Shown here piece by piece: positions 41,974 to 53,916 of a DNA stretch of 64,000 bases; the first letter of the stretch is position 1; every line of letters begins with the position of its first letter. This stretch comes from Tetrahymena thermophila SB210 (Eukaryota; Ciliophora; Oligohymenophorea; Hymenostomatida; Tetrahymenidae): positions 1 through 64,000 of the forward strand of contig NW_002476391.1 of NCBI RefSeq assembly GCF_000189635.1, read 5' to 3'. Under the pieces are notes generated by a model. That model was not told the DNA's origin. It saw nothing but the letters and a program-made list of their open reading frames with translations, and ran no database searches. The translations under genes and the position numbers were made by a program.

Positions 41974-44130
41974 ATGACTAGCAGTGTTTCTACAAATAGC
42001 TTTCAAAACATTAAAGAAGTTATCAAGGTTGTAAATAATCTTAGAGATTTTGGAGTAGAATCTGATAAAATTGAGCTTCCTAAAATAGTAGTTATTGGTG
42101 TTTAATCTTCTGGTAAGTCTTCACTTCTAGAGTAAATTGTCTAGATAGACTTTTTACCTAGAGGTACTGGAGTAGTGACTCGTTGTCCTTTAGAAATAAG
42201 ACTCATTGAAGTAACCAGCTATGCTAAAGATTTTAAGCCCTACGCTTACTTTTTTGAAGAAAGAAGCAAAACATATGAAAATTTTGAAGAAGTAAAAAAA
42301 AGAATTGAAACAATTACAAAGGAGCAAGCTGGAGTAGGTAAAAAGATTGTTGATCAAGCAATAACTTTGACTATCTTCTAGACTAAATGCCCTACTTTGA
42401 CTTTAATTGATTTACCAGGTATGACTTTGAATTCTATCGAAGACTAGGTCGATGTAGAAAAAGTTACTCAAGACATGACTTTAAAATACATCAAAGAAGA
42501 AACCACAATTATCCTTTGTGTTATTCCTATCAACTAGGATTTAGAAAACTCTCTTGCTTTGAAGCTTGCTAGAAATGTTGACAAAGATGGTAATCGTACT
42601 ATCGGAGTACTTACTATGATAGATATAATGAATCCAGGCACAAATTGTGAGAAAGTGTTAAGAAATTAGTAAATTCCACTTAAGCATAGATATTATGGTA
42701 TGAAACCTCGTAATTAAAATGATATAAATAACAATATCTCAGTTGAATAAGCTATACAAAATGAATAAGAATATTTTTCAAACCATGAAGTTTACAAAGA
42801 GTTTGCTGATTATACTGGTACAGCTGCCCTAACTCATAAACTTTCTACATTTCTGGATAGCCACATTCGTCACTTTTTGCCAGATATTTTTAAAAAGATC
42901 TATTCTACTCTTCTTTAAAGAATAGAGCAAAGAAAAAAATTAGGCAATCCTTTCCCTACTGATATCAACAAATAGTAAAAAGAGCTGAGAGATATAATTA
43001 ACAAATCTTTAAATATTTTCAAGCAAGCTATATAAGACTTTGATTTAACTGAAGTTGAAAATATTGAAAAAATCTAAGTTGGAGAAAGAATGGGTAGAAA
43101 TTATGTTGACTATTTAATGGATCATTATTCAGAATAAAATAGAGAATTATTCATTCATTCTCTCAAAAATGTTGATATGAAAAAAGTCTAGCACGAACTT
43201 TAGAAGTTTAGAATTCCTGTTAACGGATTTATTCCTTTCTAGGCCATCCAATCTTAAATAAGATAGTATGTAAGTAATTATGAGCACAAAGCCAAGGAGT
43301 TGCTTGAAAGTATAAAGGAATATTTAAAGAAAGTACTATATTTCTGCATTGATTAGTATCCTTATCCTAACCACTTTATCAAGAAAATGATTTAAGATCT
43401 ACTTTCAAAGTATATTACAAAAGAATTTAAATTAACTAAAGCTCATATCGAAACAACATTCAAGTGCTATAAAGAATCCATATATTCAAAAACTATTGAT
43501 GTTCATGGATCTGAAACTAAGATAAAATAATCTTTTGTTATTAATTAATCAGACGCTAATTAGAAAAAATCTCTTTATGAATATATTACTAAAAACAAAA
43601 ATTTCATGAAATGGACTATTTTTGATGTAATGCATAAATCAGAATAGCTGTCTGATAAAACCATTCTAAACTCAGAATATAATGATGCTATATTGAAGAC
43701 TGATGAAAAATACAATACTGACGAAATTATGAGATATTCTATCATATTTTTTTAATATATGGATAACTTTAGAAAATAGATCAGTGATCAAATTCCACAA
43801 TTCATATAGACTTTATTTATCAGCAGTCTATGTAATTCACTCTTCTTAAATGTTGTAAACGATATTTTCAGCAACGAATGCAAAGAAGCTATGGAAAAAA
43901 ATCTTAAAGAAGATGCTAGATTGACTGAAGAAAGAAAGATTGTAGCTTAATCTCTCAAAAAACTTAAAAAAGCTTACATAACACTTAAATCCCTATAAGA
44001 AAAAAGCTTTGATTACTATTCATCAAGCTCTGTAACTTGTGAAAGTGAAGATCTTGTTTTACATTTTGAATGTGAAGACACCTATTATGATGATGAAGAT
44101 GATGAAGATTCTATCACAACTGTGTTTTGA
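41974..44130 (+). CDS. Dynamin-related GTPase, copy 1
   Basis: An uninterrupted exon of 718 aa. The GTPase domain shows G1 GVQSSGKSS (residues 42-50), switch Thr69 in PRGTGVVTRCP, and G3 DLPG (146-149). The G4 position reads LTMIDIMNPGT (Thr214-Met215-Ile216-Asp217) where dynamins have TKxD, so the Lys that stacks on guanine is replaced by Met. The middle domain (HRYYGMKPR, LSTFLDSHIRHFLP) and a C-terminal GED-like helix (MRYSIIFFQYMDNFRKQISD) are present. There is no PH or proline-rich domain. The end is acidic (YYDDEDDEDSITTVF). It belongs to the expanded ciliate dynamin-related proteins, which remodel membranes. Regulated probably by the shared upstream motifs. Confidence 0.88.
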
Positions 44131-46323
44131 TTAAAAAAATTTAATAATTTTAAATTGCTATTATTTAATATTACTATTAAAATATTAAAATGTTTTTTAT
44201 TTTAAATATTTCATAAATTTTTTTAATAAACCTGAATATTTTTAAAAATTGTTTTATTTTTTAGAAATATATTTTTTAAACAAGAAACTTTTCTTACTGA
44301 GAAATTTCTCGATTCATTTAACAAAGATAGAGTAATTAATAGTAAATAAATATATTTTGATATTATTACTCATATCTTACAATAGCTTACTACAACCTAC
44401 CTTAAAATGTTAATACTATTATTATGATAACAATTTAAATATTTTGAAATTTGAACTTAACACTTTTAAATTAAATTAAATTATTTAACTAAATGCAAGA
44501 TATAATAAAAAATATAATACAATATATATTTTTCAGAAGATAAAAGTAAATTTTTGAAAGTAACTATGCATGAAAGAAAAAAATATAATTGTTTTAGGAT
44601 GAAAAAAAGATATTTTTTTTTTATTTTTTAGCAGATAAAATAAACTAAATTAGCAATTATTTTGTTTCTAATTAAGTTGGTCATTACGCCAAGATATTTT
44701 AGCTTAAATGTAATAAATTATTTTATATCACATTTTAAGATACTCTCAAATAAGTAATCTTAATCAATTAGAAAATATTTCCATTTGTAATAAAAAAGCT
44801 TTTTATTTATTCCTCAAAAATGTGTTTTTTTATATAAGTATAGATCATTTTATGGCAACTTCATCTGATAATTTTATACTTTTTTATTGCTTTTGTGATA
44901 AATTATTTTTATTTTTTTCAAATGATCTATTTCTTGCCTAAAAAATGTGTAATAAAATTGATAATTAATTTTAGTAAAAATGTTAAAACGACTGAAGCTT
45001 TAATTATTTTTTGAAAATAGCATTATTTAATCATCCAAAAGATTATTTTATGAATGATTTATTTATCGTATTAACCCTATTATAATATTTAATTCCATCA
45101 TAAATTTCGTCTTAATGTAAAAAGCATTACAAAATAATTTATGAAATAATAAAAACAATTCAAAGTTGAGATAAAATACTTTTGTCAATAAAATCAAGTA
45201 ATTTTTCTTACATAGTTATATGTTCTTCATTAAAATCTTTTTGATAAATAAACATTGATCAAAGATTATTTTTATCAGGAAAAGATATTTAATTTAAATA
45301 TGAAGAAATTATTATTTCTACTTAATTACAAATGAATTAATTAAGAATTTGTATTTATTTCATAAATCTAAATTATTCGTGCAAAGAAAATAAATCAAAT
45401 TTTAAAATTAATTTGCAAATAGGTATTAGTATTTTATAAATAATAAATAAGCTTTTGATTATTAAAATTTTTTGATAAATATGTTTTGCAAAATAAATAT
45501 ATGGTGTGTCAAGAAAATATTTGCAATTGAAAAATACAATATTTCATTTTTAATTTTTATTGCTATATCCAACATTCTAATTTTTTATTAATTAGACAAT
45601 TCATCTTTTCCTGACACCCTATATTTAAGTAATTTTAAATCTATTTTTTTTATAGAGTATCATTCATTCAATATTATGAATAAATAATTATATAATTAGC
45701 ATAATAATTTCTATTTTTATATTAGATTCTCTAGATAATAATATGCTCTTAATAAAAATAGAGACAAATATTAAATGGTTTGTAAAAAAAAATATTTGCT
45801 TAACTAAAAATTTGAGATAAAAACTTTTTAATTAAAAGGAAAATATATAAAATTTTCTTGATTGAATTTTTATTTTTATCATATGATTGCATAGTTGGGA
45901 AAATAGGAAAAAAGACTTAATTTTGATATAATAAAATACAAAATAATTTGAATATTTTGATATGCTAGCGTATTTTTTATTGCAAACATTTTTATTTCTA
46001 TTAAAAAATCTGAGATAAAACACTTTTATTATTAAGAATAATATTTACACTTACATTTCCTTAATTAAATTTGTTTAGTTAACCATAATTGGTAGATTAA
46101 ATTTCCTATTAATGAGATAAACTTATAAATTCCGAATCATTTGATAGAATCATTATTTCTAATTAAAAACCTGAGATACAACACTTTTAAAAAATAAAAA
46201 ATATTTGGAGTCTTACATTTTCTATTTTGGATATTTTTTTTATTTTAAAAAGAGATAAAAATAAATAATAATAATTAAATTTTTAAGAATAAAAACAAAA
46301 AGTAAAAAAAAAAAGCAAAAAAA
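44131..46323. other. Spacer between dynamin-related copies 1 and 2
   Basis: It begins with a 3' flank (through TACAACCTACCTTAAAATG near 44391) that recurs after copies 2 and 3. From about 44560 it repeats the promoter block seen before copy 1, with many small differences. No other gene seen. Confidence 0.6.
45166..46188. promoter_or_regulatory. Motif cluster upstream of dynamin-related copy 2
   Basis: TTGAGATAAAATACTTTT at 45166-45183, a variant at 45812-45829, CTGAGATAAAACACTTTT at 46010-46027 and CTGAGATACAACACTTTT at 46171-46188. Order and spacing roughly parallel those before copy 1. Confidence 0.5.
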
Positions 46324-48480
46324 ATGACAAGCAGTGTTTCTACAAATAGCTTTCAAAACATTAAAGAAGTTATCAAGGTTGTAAATAATCTTAGAGATTT
46401 TGGAGTAGAATCTGATAAAATTGAGCTTCCTAAAATAGTAGTTATTGGTGTTTAATCTTCAGGTAAGTCTTCACTTCTAGAGTAAATTGTCTAGATAGAC
46501 TTTTTACCTAGAGGTACTGGAGTAGTGACTCGTTGTCCTTTAGAAATAAGACTCATTGAAGTAACCAGCTATGCTAAAGATTTTAAGCCCTACGCTTACT
46601 TTTTTGAAGAAAGAAGCAAAACATATGAAAATTTTGAAGAAGTAAAAAAAAGAATTGAAACAATTACAAAGGAGCAAGCTGGAGTAGGTAAAAAGATTGT
46701 TGATCAAGCAATAACTTTGACTATCTTCTAGACTAAATGCCCTACTTTGACTTTAATTGATTTACCAGGTATGACTTTGAATTCTATCGAAGACTAGGTC
46801 GATGTTGAAAAAGTTACTCAAGACATGACTTTAAAATACATCAAAGAAGAAACTACAATTATCCTTTGTGTTATTCCTATCAACTAGGATTTAGAAAACT
46901 CTCTTGCTTTGAAGCTTGCTAGAAATGTTGATAAAACTGGTAGTCGTACTATTGGAGTACTTACTATGATAGATATAATGAATCCAGGCACAAATTGTGA
47001 GAAAGTGTTAAGAAATTAGTAAATTCCACTTAAGCATAGATATTATGGTATGAAACCTCGTAATTAAAATGATATAAATAACAATATCACAGTTGAATAA
47101 GCTATAAAAAATGAATAAGAATATTTTTCAAACCATGAAGTTTACAAAGAGTTTGCTGATTATACTGGCACAGCTGCCTTAACTCATAAACTTTCTACAT
47201 TATTAGATAGTCACATTCGTCACTTTTTGCCAGATATTTTTAAAAAGATCTATTCTACTCTTCTTTAAAGAATAGAGTCAAGAAAAAAATTAGGCGATCC
47301 TTTCCCTACTGATATCAACAAATAGTAAAAAGAGCTGAGAGATATAATTAACAAATCTTTAAATATTTTCAAACAAGCTATGTAAGACTTTGATTTAACT
47401 GAAGTTGAAAATATTGAAAAAATCTAAGTTGGAGAAAGAATGGGTAGAAATTATGTTGACTTTTTAATGGATCATTATTCAGAATAAAATAGAGAATTAT
47501 TCATTCAATCTCTCAAAAATGTTGATATGAAAAAAGTCTAGCACGAACTTTAGAAGTTTAGAATTCCTGTTAACGGATTTATTCCTTTCTAGGCCCTCCA
47601 ATCTTAGATAAGATAGCATGTAAGTCACTATGAGCACAAAGCCAAGGAGTTGCTTGAAAGTATAAAGGAATATTTAAAGAAAGTACTATATTTCTGCATT
47701 GATTAGTATCCTTATCCTAACCACTTTATAAAGAAAATGATTTAAGATCTAGTTTCAAAGTATATTACAAAAGAATTTAAATTAACTAAAGCTCATATCG
47801 AAACAACATTCAAATGCTATAAAGAATCCATATATTCAACAACGATTGATGTTCATGGCTATGAAACTAATTTAAAGTAATCTTTTGTTATTAATTCTTT
47901 GGTCGCTAATTAGAAAAAATCTGTTTATGAATATATTACTAAAAACACAAATTTCATGAAATGGACTATTTTTGATATAATTCATAAATCAGAATAGCTG
48001 TCAGGAAAAACCATTTCAAGCTCAGAATATAATGATGTTGTATTGAAGACTGACGAAAAATACAATACTGACGAAATTATGAGATATTCTATCATATTTT
48101 ATTAATATTTGGAAAACTTTAGAAAATAGATCAGTGATTAAATTCCATAATTCATATAGACTTTATTTATCAACAGTCTATGTAATTCACTCTTCTTAAA
48201 TGTTGTAAACGATATTTTCAGCAATGAATGCAAAGAAGCTATGGAAAAAAATCTTAAAGAAGATGCTAGATTGACTGAAGAAAGAAAGATTGTAGCTTAA
48301 TCTCTCAAAAAGCTTAAAAAAGCTTACATAACACTTAAATCCCTATAAGAAAAAAGCTTTGATTACTATTCATCAAGCTCTGTAACTTGTGAAAGTGAAG
48401 ATCTTGTTTTACATTTTGAATGTGAAGACACCTATTATGATGATGAAGATGATGAAGATTCTATCACAACTGTGTTTTGA
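46324..48480 (+). CDS. Dynamin-related GTPase, copy 2
   Basis: 718 aa, the same length as copy 1 and almost identical to it in the GTPase domain. The differences are scattered, for example DKTGSRT for DKDGNRT near residue 206 and YETNLKQSFVINSLVANQ for SETKIKQSFVINQSDANQ near residue 520. All motifs, including the unusual TMID at the G4 position, and the acidic C-terminus are kept. There is no in-frame TGA, so the copy is intact. The near identity over the first 200 codons, many at DNA level, suggests recent duplication or gene conversion. Confidence 0.88.
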
Positions 48481-49050
48481 TTAAAAACATTTAATAATTT
48501 TGAAATATTTGTTTTTTAATTTGCTAATATAAAATTAATTTTAATGTTTTTATTAAATATATATTTTAAAATGTTTTGTTTTAAATATTTGATAAATTTT
48601 TTTAATAGACATGAATATTAAAAAAAAATGTTTTATTTATTAGAAATATATTTTTTAAACAAGAAACTTTTCTTACTGAGAAACATCTCGATTCATTTAA
48701 AAAACACTGAGCAATTAATAGTAAATAAATATATTTTGATGTTTATTACTCATATCTTCCAAAAAACTTACTACAACCTACCTTAAAATGTTAATACTAT
48801 TATTGTGATAACTATTTAAATATTTTGAATTTTTGAGCTTAAATAACCAAATAACAAATAACGAAAATTTAAATTTAAGAATAGACGTTCTATTGCTATT
48901 TGTGGTATATTTTTTCTGTAACTAACAATCTGCCTGTAAAATTTATTTTTAAATTATTTTAATAACTTTTAATGAGTAATTGAAATTTTTATTTTATTTA
49001 ATAAAAATTAAAAAATAACTTATTAATTAGTTAAAAATTAATATTATTTT

Positions 49051-49091
49051 TTCTTTCTTTCTTTTTTTCTTTCTTTCTTTCTTTCTTTTTT
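49051..49091. repeat. CTTT microsatellite
   Basis: An imperfect run of CTTT units on the plus strand, interrupted by a longer T run. It lies in the spacer before dynamin-related copy 3. Confidence 0.8.
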
Positions 49092-49969
49092 TATTTATAC
49101 AGATTAATTAATTTATGAAAAAAGAAATTATTAATGTTTATAATTTTATTCATAATTCATTTTTAAATTCATTGTTTCTCAATATTTTTTAATTTAAAAT
49201 AAAATTTTTACTTTATTTTTTTTTATGCTTAAATTTTACATTTTATTTTTTATTCTTTTCACAAATATACATGCAAGTATACAATTAATTTTTGCAAATA
49301 AAAAAATTAACTGCCAATTTTTAGTGGATATTTCTGAAATGAGTCTCTCTTTAATGTGTCTAATAGCTTTCTGTTCTTTTTTAGTTAGTTTTTAGTGTAT
49401 TTTCCTCTTTTATGGATAAAAAAAAAATTTATTTAGTCATTTTTCATCTGATGACATAAACGATGACATAAAATAAATTAGCAATTATTTGTTTCTAAAT
49501 AAGTTCATCATAATCCCAAGATATCACATTTTAAGATACTCTTAAATAAGTAATCTTCATCAATTAGAAAATACTTCTATTTGAAATTAAAAAGCTATTT
49601 ATTTATTACTCAAAAATATGTTTTTATATAAGTTATTATCATTATCTGGCTACTTCATCTGATAATTTTATGTTTTTTTATTGCTTTTATAATAAATTAT
49701 TTTAATTGTTTTCAAATTATTTATTTCTTGTCTAAAAAATATGAAATAAAATTGATAATTAATTTTAGTAAAAATGCTAAAATGATTTAAGGTTTAATTA
49801 CTATTTAGGAATAGTGCTATTTAATCATCCAAAAGATTATTTTATGAATGATTCATTTGTTGTATTACTGTCTATTCTAATTTTTAATCCCATCAATGAT
49901 AAATCATACATTTCTTCTTAATGTAAAAAGCAATACAAATAATTTATGAAATCATAAAAATACTTCAAA

Positions 49970-49987
49970 TTGAGAGAAAATACTTTT
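49970..49987. promoter_or_regulatory. Motif upstream of dynamin-related copy 3
   Basis: TTGAGAGAAAATACTTTT, one mismatch from the form before copy 2. The closer copies of the motif, present before copies 1 and 2, are missing here because the promoter block is shorter. Confidence 0.4.
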
Positions 49988-50641
49988 GTCAATAAAATCA
50001 AGTAAGTTACATATTAATTATTAAAATTTTTTTGATAAATAAAAATAGATCAAAGATTATTTTTATCTGGAAAAGATGTATTTGAAATATGAGGTACTCA
50101 TTATTTCTACTTAATTACAAATCAATTTTATTTCTTAAATCAAGATTTTCTCTGCAAAGAAAATAACTGAAATTTGAAAATTAATTCACAAATAGATATT
50201 AGCATTTTATAAATAATAAACTTTTTATAATTAAATTCTTTGATAAATATACTTCACAAAATAAATATACAGTGTGTCAAGAAAATATTTTCAAGTCAAA
50301 AATACAATATTATATTTTTATAGTAATATCTTTTCCTTTTTCCTGAGACCTTATATTTTAGTAATTTTAATTTATTTTTTTATAGATTACCTACTTTCAA
50401 TATTATACATAAATAATGATGTAATTAGCATAAATTTCTATTTTTATATCATCAGAACAAATATTTTTTAACAAATCATTTAATATTTAATTTCTTTTTC
50501 TATAAATAGGATATTATTTATAGTAATAAAAAAAATTTGGAGTCTTACATTTTCTTTTTTGGATATTTTTTTATTATAAAAAGAGATAAAAATAAGTAAT
50601 AATAATTAAACTTTTAAAAATAAAAATAAAAAGTAAAAAAA

Positions 50642-52795
50642 ATGACTAGCAGTGTTTCTACAAACAGCTTTCAAAATATTAAAGAAGTTATCAAGGTTAT
50701 AAATAATCTTAGAGATTTTGGAGTAGAATCTGATAAGATCGAGCTTCCTAAAATAGTTGTTATAGGTGTTTAATCTTCAGGTAAGTCTTCACTTCTAGAG
50801 TAAATTGTCTAGATAGACTTTTTACCTAGAGGAACTGGAGTAGTGACTCGTTGTCCTTTAGAAATAAGACTCATTGAAGTAAGCAACTATGGTAAAAATT
50901 TTAAGCCCTTCGCTTACTTTTTTGAAGAAAGAAACATAACATATGATGATTTTGAAGAAGTAAAATAAAGAATTGAAATAATTACAAAGGAGCTAGCTGG
51001 AGAAGGTAAAAAGATTGTTGATGAAACAATAACTTTGACTATCTTCTAGACTAATTGCCCTACTTTGACTTTAATTGATTTACCAGGTATGACTTTGAAT
51101 TCTATCGAAGACTAGGAAGATGTAGAAATAGTTACTCAAGAAATGACTTTAAAATACATCTAAGAAGAAACCACAATTATCCTTTGTGTAATTCCTATCA
51201 ACTCAGATTTAGAAAACTCTCTTGCTTTGAAGCTTTCTAGAAATGTTGATAAAGTTGGTAGTCGTACTATTGGAGTACTTACTATGATAGATATAATGAA
51301 TCCAGGTACAAATTGTGAGAAAGTGTTAAGAAATTAGTAAATTCCACTTAAGCATAGATATTACGGTATGAAACCTCGTAATTAAAAAGATATAAATAAT
51401 AATGTCACTGTTGAATTAGCCATACAAAATGAGTATGAATATTTCTCAAACCATGAAATTTACAAAGAATTTGCTGATTATACTGGTACAGCTGCCTTGA
51501 CTCATAAACTTTCTACATTATTGGATAGCCACATTCGTCACTTTTTGCCAGATATTTTTAAAAAGATCTATTCTACTCTTCTTTAAAGAATAGAGTCAAG
51601 AAAAAAATTAGGCAATCCTTTCCCTACCGATATCAACAAATAATAAAAAGAGTTAAGAGACATAATTAACAAATCTTTAAATGTTTTCAAGCAAATTATA
51701 TAAGACTTTGATCTAGTTGAAGTTGAAAATATTGAAAAAATTTAAATTGAAGACAAAATGGGTAGAAATTATGTTGATTATTTAATGGATAATTATTCAG
51801 AATAAAATAGAGAACTATTCATTCAATCTCTCAAAAACGTTGAAATGAAAAAAGTCTAGCACGAACTTTAGAAGTTTAGAATTCCTGTTAACGGATTTAT
51901 TCCTTTCTAAGCCTTATAATCTTAGATTAGATAGTACATAAGCAACTATGAGCACAAAGCCAAGGAGTTACTTGAAAATATAAAGGAATATTTAAAGAAA
52001 GTACTATATTTCTGCATTGATTAGTATCCTTATCCTAATCACTTTATCAAGAAAATGATTTAAGATCTACTTTCAAAGTATATTACAAAAGAATTTAAAT
52101 TTACTAAAGCTCATATCGAAACAACATTCAAGTGCTATAAAGAATCCATATATTCAAAAACGATTGATGTTCATGGCTCTGAAACTAAGATAAAGTAATC
52201 TTTTGTCACTAATTCTTTAGACACCAATTAAAAAATGTCTGTTTATGAACATATTACTAAAAACACAAATTTCATGAAATTGACTATTTTTGATGTAATG
52301 TATAAATCAGAATAGCTGTAAGGAAAAACAATTTAACACAAAGAATATAATGATGTTGTATTGAAGACAGATGAAAAATATAATACTGACGAAATTATGA
52401 GATATTCTATCATATTTTATCAATATATGGATAACTTTAGAAAATAGATCAGTGATCAAATTCCATAATTCATATAGACTTTATTTATCAACAGTCTATG
52501 TGATTCACTCTTTTTAAATGTTGTAAACTCTATTTTTAGCAATGAATGCAAAGAAGCTATGGAAAAAAATCTTAAAGAAGATGCTAGATTAACTGAAGAA
52601 AGAAAAATGGTCACTTAATCTCTCAAATAACTTAAAAAAGCTTACTCAACACTTAAATCCCTATAGGAAAAAAGCTTTGATTATTATTCATCAAGCTCTG
52701 TAACTTGTGAAAGCGAAGATCTTGCTTTACATTTTGAATGTGAAGATGCATATTATGATGATGAAGATGAAAATGATTCTATAGATGTGTTTTGA
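50642..52795 (+). CDS. Dynamin-related GTPase, copy 3
   Basis: 717 aa, one codon shorter at the acidic tail (DENDSIDVF). It shares G1 GVQSSGKSS, switch Thr, DLPG and the LTMID variant with copies 1 and 2 but has more substitutions, for example NYGKNFKPFAYFFEERNI and KELAGEGKKIVDETI in the GTPase domain. The frame is intact. It is the oldest of the three tandem copies. Its promoter has fewer of the shared motifs, so expression may differ from copies 1 and 2 (inference). Confidence 0.86.
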
Positions 52796-53559
52796 TTAAA
52801 ACATTTAATAATTTTGAATATTTGTTTTATTTTTGCTAATATAAAATTAATTTTAATATTCATATTAAATATTTTAAGATGTTTTGTTTTAAATATTTCA
52901 TAATTTTTTTAATAAGCCTAAATATTTTTTTACAAATTGTTTTATTTATTAGAAGTATTTTATTCACAATAACAAACTATTCTAGCTGAGAAATAAATTG
53001 ATTCATTTATCAAACATAGAGTAACTAATTATGAATAAATTTATTATGATGTTAGTTTTTGTGGTTACTAATATCTTCCAATAGTCTACTACCTACCTAA
53101 CCTACCTTAAAATGTTAATAATTTAATTGTAATAACTATTTAAATATTTAGAATTGAAGAGCTAATAAAAATTTTAGTCCAAAATTTACAATATTATAAA
53201 TCAAGTAGATGGTTTAATAAAAAAAACTATTTTTAATCAAGTATTTTTTATTTAATCACTTTTTTACTGATTGTTATTAAATTTCACTTGAGTGAATATT
53301 CACAGTAAACTGATTTTCATATTTATTTTATTAATATTAATAATTTAAAGAGAATATCTATTTCATTAATATTCTTCACTAAATAAATCCTTCGATTGTC
53401 ACAATTGTTCCATATTTTCTAATTAATGATGATTATAAAAAAAAAGAAGAATTAAACTTTAATCTTTTTTTTTTTATTAATTGTGTTTTACACTTTTAAT
53501 AATAATCAATTCAACAAAATTAAAAGAAATACATTCACAAATAATAACAAAAAATAAAA
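52796..53559. other. Intergenic, 0.76 kb
   Basis: The first 350 bases are the array's repeated 3' flank (CCTACCTTAAAATG near 53099). The rest is AT-rich and ends in the A-rich leader of the next gene. Confidence 0.6.
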
Positions 53560-53916
53560 ATGGGTTGATGCTTTAGCTGCCAGAACAACAACAACAATTG
53601 TAATTCTTATCAATAAGTTAATTCAAATAGAAACAAGGTTTTTATGGTTGAAATAGAATATTGGTAAGAAGGAGGATATGAAGTTGATGCTTCTTAAAAA
53701 ATAAACAATATTAAATAAATGTATCCATTTATCCACTATTAATTTACTCCAGTTTCTAACGAAAAAGCTTTCAACATCTACTTGAGTGACATTAATAATT
53801 CCCAAAAAAGGTTTTTGTTTTATTCTCGTTAGGAGCATAAATTGTGGGATGGAAGCCAAACTACTAATTCACAGTATCTAAACTACTTAAAACAGTTTGT
53901 AGATGCTAACTTTTGA
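53560..53916 (+). CDS. Candidate selenoprotein: TGA at codon 3, then a SelW/Rdx-like domain
   Basis: The frame from the ATG at 53560 reads Met-Gly-TGA-Cys-Phe-Ser-Cys-Gln, then an Asn-rich stretch, then about 90 residues to the TGA stop at 53914-53916 (118 residues if codon 3 is selenocysteine). The A-rich leader supports this ATG. The domain starts KVFMVEIEYWQEGGYEVDA and goes on with KQMYPFIHYQFTPVSNEKAF, FYSRQEHKLWDG and YLNYLKQFV. In spacing and hydrophobic pattern this resembles the thioredoxin-like Rdx fold of SelW (VxVxYCxxUGY... FP... P...F.V... HSK... FLK.V). The CxxU site is replaced by WQEG. A SECIS-like hairpin lies downstream. Alternatives: translation starts at the ATG at 53644 (90 aa), or TGA is a mutated or misread Cys codon, which would give an MGCC acylation motif. 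TGA is the normal stop in every other gene here. Confidence 0.6.

Larger units (their letters stand above)
48481..50641. other. Spacer between dynamin-related copies 2 and 3
   Basis: Repeats the 3' flank and promoter block of the array. It also has an extra AT-rich segment with a pyrimidine microsatellite (49051-49091) absent from the first spacer. No other gene seen. Confidence 0.6.
41974..52795. repeat. Tandem array of three dynamin-related genes (units about 4.3 kb)
   Basis: Start codons are 4350 and 4318 bp apart. Each unit has an intronless gene of about 2.15 kb, a repeated 3' flank and a repeated promoter block. The proximal block, with TTTGGWRTCTTACATTTT then a TTGGATATTTTTTT run and GAGATAAAAATAA, lies 50-120 bases before all three ATGs (near 41852, 46204 and 50530). 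Confidence 0.8.

Noticed and set aside
53563-53575. A 13-nt GT..AG segment that would remove the TGA of codon 3 as an intron
   Set aside because: Far shorter than any intron in the window (50 nt or more) and it would break the frame of the following domain.
53623-53859. Minus-strand open frame of 78 codons
   Set aside because: Antisense to the candidate selenoprotein gene, whose plus-strand frame has the better composition and leader.
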